Source: Isoetes taiwanensis (lineage: Eukaryota; Streptophyta; Lycopodiopsida; Isoetales; Isoetaceae). From it: a stretch of DNA of 64,000 nt. The notes beneath the pieces are model-generated. The model was not told the DNA's origin. It did not search any database and saw only the letters and a program-made list of their open reading frames with translations. Made by a program: the position numbers and the translations under genes. How positions within the stretch are numbered: position 1 is the stretch's first letter; each line of letters begins with the position of its first letter. Below are positions 58,350-64,000 of this stretch, piece by piece. The stretch spans positions 35,417,550 through 35,481,549 of the forward strand of contig JAJEKV010000001.1 of the NCBI GenBank assembly GCA_021234155.1. Reading direction: 5' to 3'.

Positions 58350-59430
58350 AAGCCATTAACCCGATGTAGGTAATGGGTTTCCATCTAACTCAACCCATTT
58401 GGAAAAGCATTTGGGGTTGCACCACTTGAACAATTTGATAAGGGCCAAGCCATGAAACTTTAGCTTACCGGGAAAATTTTTTGTCAGAGAATCATAAAGA
58501 AGAACCAAATCTCCTTCTTTGAATGTTTTTGTCTTGAGGCGTTTATCATGTAAAGATTTTTGCAAGCTGTTGTCCATGAAGAACACGAATATAAGCATCC
58601 CTTCTAAGTTCATCCAATTTGTTCCAATTGATAAACCCTTTCTTTGAGTCGTGGCGGCGGATTATGGGCGGTAGCTTGGTTGAAAACGAGAGAGTTGGAA
58701 GGATGTATTCAAAGCGGCATGAGAGCTTCTTGACCATAAACCAATTTGAAAGAGTGTGACACTGTAGCTATTTTGAAACAAGTATTGTAAGCCCAAAAGA
58801 ACAGTAGGAAGCTTGGTTTGCCCGGTCGGTCGCGAGAAAGCGTCACAAATTTTCTTGAAATTGTGACCCGGAGTTTTGTTGGTGCTACGCCAAACCATTC
58901 CCTTGAGGATAGTAAGGTGTGCTCTTGTGATGATGTATCAGGAGATAATCCATCAGCTCCTTGATGGTATGATTGATAAAATGGACACCACGATCACTGA
59001 CCAGCTCCGTGGGGCAGCCGAATCGCGTGATGATTTGTTGATAGATGACCTTGGCTGTGCTTGCCGCAGTGTTGTCTGGAAGTGCGCAAGCTTCCGCCCA
59101 TTTGGTAGCGTAGTCAGTGAGAACCAGAATGTAGCGGGCACGGGTGTGCCGCGCAGGAGGATCGATGGGTCCCACAAAATCCATTCCCCATTTGCTGAAG
59201 GGAAGTGGCGTGGCGACCGGCGTCAAGGGAAGCGTCCGCGGGCCGTGGAGCGTCCCACCGCGACAAGCATCTGCACGTCTTGAGCGTGGGGCGTGGCGTC
59301 TTTGAAGCGTGGGCCAAAAATAACCAGCAAGAAGGATTTTGCGTGCCGTGGTGTCACCATGAAAATGACCACCACAAGAGCCCTTCATGGGCTTCTCGAA
59401 CAATATCGGGACCTCATGAGGGAGAACTGG
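58350..59430 (-). pseudogene. gypsy integrase
   Basis: In element order: the His/Cys zinc-binding region (GGHFHGDTTARKILLAGYFW, then a damaged CxxC and GTLHGPR), the catalytic core (KWGMDFVGPIDP, YILVLTDYATKWAEA, NTAASTAKVIYQQII, RFGCPTELVSDRGVHF, STPYYPQGNG), and a C-terminal region (RDAYIRVLHGQQ, then KTFKEGDLVLLYDS and FPGKLKF). The D-D and downstream Glu region needed for strand transfer is readable up to the PQGNG block. A stretch at 59.2-59.3 kb is out of frame. There is no chromodomain. Confidence 0.85.
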
Positions 59431-59799
59431 CGTCGAAGGATGGTATCCTTACCCTTTTTGTAAAGATGGCACGCAACCATGGTGTGATCCACGGACCTCG
59501 TGGAGAAATTGGTGTCGGCAGGATTGTCGCTTGGCTGGAAGGCGTGGCATCCCTACGGTGGAAGAGCGCCTGTGAGGAGATACTGCTGAAAGTCATGGAA
59601 CCAATGTGGTGTTGCGTGACGAAAAAAGAGTTTGGCGTCGGGAAAAGGCGTGCGAGACTCGAGTGGAGGATCATCTGTGTGTGGATGCGTGAAAAGATAA
59701 TCCGGGACAACATGAGATTTGCACGCCTTGTGAACAATTTCAAAAGGTGCAAATTCTTAGGAAGGAGGACCAGCGAGCAATGCGGCCCGTGGGCGTGGT

Positions 59800-60960
59800 T
59801 GTTGATCAAATAAAAAGTGCTTGGTGGTCAACAAAAATTTGACTGGCCTTAAAAGATAGTTGTGAAGCGTTGAACCTGAAAATTAAACCCAAGGCTTCCG
59901 CTACGTGGCGAGTAGTTCGCTTCGGCGAATTGAGTTTCGGTTTGGCGTATCGGTTTGGTTTGTCGGTTAATGCGCATCATATTCTTGAAAGAAACGGCTC
60001 AATAGCAAGCGCGAGACATCTACATGAACGTGAAAGGGCTTGTCCCATTGAGGAGAACAAGAACCGGGGCACTGGTAAGTAAAAGCTTCAAGCTGTTGGA
60101 AAGCAACATCCGCCTGGGAATTCCAAGCCCGGTGGATTCATCACCAAATGAGTTTATGAATGGGATGCGCAATGGCTGCAAGTCGGGAATGAAGGTGGGT
60201 AATAATTGACTTTACCGGAGGAAAAGCGTGTCTCCTTGATATTGGGCAGTGCTTGAGCTTTGAGCACCTGGCCCGATTTTGGCGAGGATCCGTGGTGATA
60301 CACCTTTGCGACTAACATGTCCCCTATGCGGAACACACGAAGTGACTAAAAGGTGCATTTTCAGGATTGAGACTAATGCGGACTCATCACATTTCTGAAA
60401 GGCGAGTTCCAATTTATCCAAATGGTCAGCCATGGGCTGTAGGCGAGAGAAGTCATCTTGAAAAATTTGCAGAAGGGATTTTCCTTCATAAAATCATGGC
60501 GAAAGCATGATGCGTTGAAGCGTTGATGGAGAGTTTGATAATCCAAAGGAACCACCTTGTAGGCAAAAGTGCCCCGCGGGGTGGTGAAAGTAGTCTTGAG
60601 TTGATCGAGATTCTTTGATTGAGATCGATTGTAGCCGAAAAACCATCCATGAAGGAGTACATCTCATGTCCGACAACCTCTTCGAAACCTGTGCGTGAAG
60701 GGAAGTGGAAAATGATCGCGCTCAGGTGCTTTGATTGAGTTTCGCGGTAGTCCATAAGCGGATCTTTCCATTGTGTTTGAGTGCAATGACAATGGGGCTC
60801 ACCCATTCGAGAATGTTTGACCTCATAGATCAAACTGCGGCAAGGAGTTTGTCAATTTCCGCCTTGGCGATCCGCGGTAGTGGGGTTGGCCCGATCTTGT
60901 CGTTGCTAAGGCTGGGGCGTGCATCGATTTGGTAGGAATGGTGAGTTCCCCAAGGTTTTG
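59800..60960 (-). pseudogene. gypsy reverse transcriptase and RNase H remnants
   Basis: RT blocks: VDYRETQSK-like sequence at about 60735-60760, YSFMDGFS at about 60655 (first palm Asp), GLSNSPSTLQRIML near 60500-60540 and HLDKLELAFQKCDES near 60390-60430. VTSCVPHRGHVSRKGVSP and VNYYPPSFP follow, leading into the connection region. The blocks alternate between frames. At least two shifts next to the YSFMDGFS block fall exactly on CG dinucleotides. RNase H is not clearly readable. Confidence 0.75.
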
Positions 60961-61479
60961 TTTATCCCGAAGATCTCTGTAGCTCGGCGAAAAATGTGTT
61001 TGAACTTTTGAAAAGCGTGGCTGACCACATTGGCGATAGGGTGTTAGGAAGATTTGCGGTTATCTGCGGACTAGTGATTGTTGCCCGTCCACAATCGACT
61101 TGAGTGCGAATATGGGGGATAACTTCTGTGTCACGGACAATATGGCGAGGAGGTTGAAGCATAACGAGGGGATCGTGGCACTACTGCGTGGTGAAAAAAA
61201 GAAGGTTCTTGAGTTTCATCAAGAGGTTGCTTCATGGCGGCGTGTACATCCACGGAGGTTCGCCGGAGGTTGACATCTGAAAAGTGATCAACACGTTGGA
61301 TTCGATTGCAAGGAGGCGGGTAAGGGTCAAGCAAAGCGCCCACCCGACCTGGTCTGATCAAGTCATTTCTCCCCCAGGATCAGCATATTAGGTGCAGGAT
61401 AATGAAGGCGGGGACTTCGCGGTGGAACTGAACATGATAAATATTCTGGGCGTCCTCGGGGTGGGGTGTCGAGGAGAGG

Positions 61480-61870
61480 TTCAGCATTGTCGTGAAATGA
61501 TTTTGCTTGTTTCAAGTCCATGGTGGCATTGAAGGTGACCATCGGTGATGACTAAGCGATGTGTATTTGATAATGGATACTCTTGGCCTGGCCCGGAGAA
61601 AGGTCTGCCGACCAACATTTCATAATCACAGGATCTTCTCAGCCTTCCAAACACCAAATTCAAGGGATCGGAGAATCACCAATGTTGATGTGAAGAAGAG
61701 GCGTGGCGCCTTGGTCACATTGATATGGCCATTGGCGGTGATGTCATATGGGGTGCGATAGAGTTGTTTGATGCCCATTTGTTTTGCGGAGTTTATCCGT
61801 GATAGAGATTGACGTGCTACCTCCGTCAATTTGAACATGATTGACTTGTTGATTGCCCACCGTGGCATGT
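61480..61870 (-). pseudogene. gypsy protease remnant
   Basis: The minus strand reads HVQIDGGSTSISITD near 61800-61840, corresponding to the aspartic protease active-site block with Gly in place of the usual Ser/Thr. Strand-rich sequence with ATPLLHINIGDSPIP follows near 61680. It lies between gag and RT as expected. Only the active-site block is convincing. Confidence 0.45.
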
Positions 61871-62229
61871 GCGTAGAGTGTAGGGTATAGCGGCTAACCA
61901 AAAGCGGTCGGGAGTAGTAAGCGGTCCTTGAGGCGGGGCGAGGAGTTTCAAAATGGTTGCCAAACTTAAAGGAATTTTGATTTTGCTAGCTCCTCTTGGA
62001 GTTCGAGGCACATGAGAAAAAGGATCTCTTTGGATCCGCAGTCTTTGGAAGTCGTGGTAAAAAGCGGCAACTTCTTTTGGTAGGTCAACCTGACTATATT
62101 TGGATATGCGAGGCGTGGAGGTTGAGGGCGTGGAAGGTGCTTCTTGTCTTTGTTGAGCTCTAGTGGTGGCATGAACATTGGCCAGCGTCACGGCCTTGGC
62201 GGCTGCATGAGGTTCAAATGCTTTGGCGA

Positions 62230-63479
62230 ACTTAAAGGCATGACATCGGCATGGAGTTTCTCAAGTCCAGTGCAAAGTGAACCTTTTTCCTCTTCATGAG
62301 AAATGGTGCCATTGCAAAAGGCGGGGTTCGCGTGCCATTAGGAATAATGGTTAGGGGCGTGGCGATACCATTGGGCGTGAAACAAACCAACCCAATTTGT
62401 CGGGCGGGTGGGAGGATTAGAGCACGAAAAAATTTCTTCTGGGCTTGTTGATCCATCGGGGTTGATTGGCGGGATTTGGTTGATAAGCGTGATTCTTTCG
62501 CGAGGTGGCTTCCCAGAAAAACAGGGCCGGCCTTGTTTGCCGTGGCAATCCGAGTTGTGAAAGGTGTGGCGGACCAATGTGAATGCGATTGGTGCGGGAA
62601 GCTGCACGAACTTGTGGAAGTTGAGGATTACGCCGTGGTGGTATGACCCCATTCTTGGCCGGTGATAACAACGCTGAGCTTTAGAAGGATCAAAAGGAGG
62701 GCGTGTGTTGGGTCCGTTATTGTTGCCTCTATTGGCTGATAGAGTTGATTGGGTTGCACCTGCGGTGGTGTGGTTGGCGATAGTCGCGATTGGTGTGAGG
62801 GTGTTGTTTGCACTTGATAAACCGGTTTGTTGCGGAAGGTGTAGGATGAGTGCGAGTGCACTTTCTTCCGTGTGGCATGATTGCACATGTTGCATCTTTA
62901 CAATGGCGGGCCATTGGTTGAGTTGCACTCATTAAGTGGCCTTGATATTTACCGATATATAGCACAGATCTGGCTAGCGGCTATGATTGGCGTGTTGAGG
63001 TTGAGCAATGATCTGTGGAACCATGGCCGGGTGGAATGAAAGGGGCTCTGAAGAACCCCGCCACGGGTGAAACATTGGTAGTGATTGACAAGATCGATAG
63101 CTTTGTTCAAAGTCTTGGTAGCAGGTATTCGGTCATGGAGTGGATAAATTTGGAGAAACCAGACCAAGATCTGGCTGCAGTGTGGGGTACTCCTTGAGTT
63201 TCTTTGGCGAGAATGTGAGGTGATCTGCAAATCCAGGCCGGACTCCGTGGGCTCTTGTTGAAGGTCATTGAGTTGCTTGAGATGAAGTTGATCATCATCA
63301 GAGTGGTCCCATAGTGAGAAGGCGGTTCTCATTCGACCAATCTTGTTTTCAGTGGCTTTTGTTGGACATGAGGCCATTGATGATGGGAGCCAGCGATGTG
63401 TGGTGGAAAAAAGATGTGGAATTTCGGTTGAGGTTGTGCATGACCATTCCAGGGCGACCGGAGCCTCAAATTCTTCCAT
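62230..63479 (-). pseudogene. gypsy gag
   Basis: A minus-strand series of open frames starts MEEFEAPVALEWSCTT and continues through FSLWDHSDDDQLHLKQL, SLDLQ-type sequence and a zinc-knuckle remnant near 62650-62680. There the CxxC and GH parts (GQEWGH) are in neighbouring frames. The Pro/Gln-rich tail (LPQQ, TTAGATQSTLSANRGNNNG) lies at 62.7-62.9 kb. Identity rests mainly on position and composition, plus the knuckle. Confidence 0.5.
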
Positions 63480-64000
63480 GTGGGCACGAGCACTTTGGTC
63501 TAAGGGTTTGCCTTTCGTGTTGCCAAAGGTGGGATAAAGTTATTAAAGTGCGAAGGTAGAGGTGAAAGTGCTTGGCTGGGCGGGAACTGGATAGGGGTTA
63601 TATTGAGAAATTGGAGTTGGAGGGGCATAGTGCTCAGGGATGATGAAAGGGGGTTCGGTTGAGGGATGAAAGGTGAGATGCATTAGTTTGAGAAGTGCAT
63701 AAAGGTTATGTAAACAGGAAAGAAGCGGTTAGGAAATGTAGGGAATGAGGAAAATCACAGGAGGAACAAAAAGAAACATATGGATATCCACTTACGGGGA
63801 GATGATGGTTGTGAAGGCAGAGGCATATGGCTTTGAAAGAGTGATGGATGTAGAGCATGTTAGGAATTATGAAAGTAAGGTTGAGAAGGTTGAGCTTTGT
63901 GGACTCCCCGAGTAATGATAAGAGGTGTGAGAGTTTGTGAGCAATGTTTGCAGCAGTGAGGAATTTGAATGAGACATGACCGGTGGGTAGGCGAGGCGTA
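63480..64000 (-). other. gypsy leader region, upstream of gag
   Basis: Purine-rich on the plus strand, with no PBS or LTR seen before the window ends. The 5' LTR should lie to the right of 64000. Confidence 0.4.

Larger units (their letters stand above)
53832..64000 (-). mobile_element. Ty3/gypsy LTR retrotransposon, minus strand, 5' end outside window
   Basis: From right to left in element order: leader (63480-64000), gag, protease, RT-RNase H, integrase, spacer, extra ORF and 3' LTR. Inserted into the LINE. Five bases before the LTR (ccctc, 53827-53831) would be the target duplication. No chromodomain is seen after integrase, and the RT-integrase sequence style with a downstream ORF suggests the Athila/Tat side of plant gypsy elements; that lineage call is tentative. 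Frame breaks are frequent and tend to sit at CG where a CAG or CTG would keep the frame. Confidence 0.85.

Noticed and set aside
1-64000. CRISPR arrays, operons, riboswitches or rRNA genes
   Set aside because: No spaced short repeats of CRISPR type, no rRNA-like sequence, and the gene structure is eukaryotic with introns.

Overview
The window looks like nuclear DNA of a seed plant with a large, repeat-rich genome. The evidence is split genes with GT-AG introns (DHHC S-acyltransferase, a STELLO-like glycosyltransferase, TM9SF, F-box), plant-type Ty1/copia and Ty3/gypsy retrotransposons, an L1-type LINE with a DUF4283-like region, and several small DNA transposons. I cannot name the species. 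Almost every coding region carries frame breaks. Some are genuine decay. Many others follow one pattern: CAG or CTG in one copy is CG, CGG or scrambled in another, which suggests consensus errors at methylated CHG sites as well as decay.

Layout. 0.9-2.6 kb (minus): exons of a STELLO/DUF288-like gene. 4.0-8.3 kb: decayed LTR retrotransposon with a truncated 5' LTR. 9.8-11.2 kb: a GA/palindrome tandem array, a 553-bp hAT-like MITE and a 181-bp Mutator-like MITE with a perfect 9-bp target duplication. 12.5-33.9 kb: a 10.7-kb unit present twice head to tail. Each copy holds a gypsy-type LTR, a TM9SF pseudogene with a tandemly repeated exon, a tRNA-derived SINE head, the 5' end of an LTR retrotransposon with PBS and gag start, and part of a DDE-transposase-like gene. 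That gene continues past the second copy to about 34.5 kb.

35.1-37.6 kb (minus): a four-exon gene joining a coiled-coil region, a Ulp1/C48-type cysteine protease and an FCP1/NIF-type phosphatase-like domain in one reading path. It is interrupted by four stops and a frameshift. It converges tail to tail on the DDE gene, and the pair may be one two-gene DNA transposon. I regard this as the most interesting content.

38.0-39.0 kb: gypsy RNase H and integrase remnants. 39.8-40.3 kb: F-box gene fragment. 42.8-45.4 kb (minus): DHHC protein S-acyltransferase gene. 48.3-48.8 kb: SINE-like repeats with an 86-bp perfect hairpin. 48.95-50.2 kb: copia gag-protease fragment. 50.2-53.8 kb: LINE with DUF4283-like, endonuclease and reverse transcriptase regions. 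53.8 kb to the window end (minus): a long Ty3/gypsy element inserted within the LINE RT, with a 560-bp 3' LTR, an extra ORF downstream of pol, integrase, RT-RNase H, protease and gag. Its 5' LTR lies outside the window.
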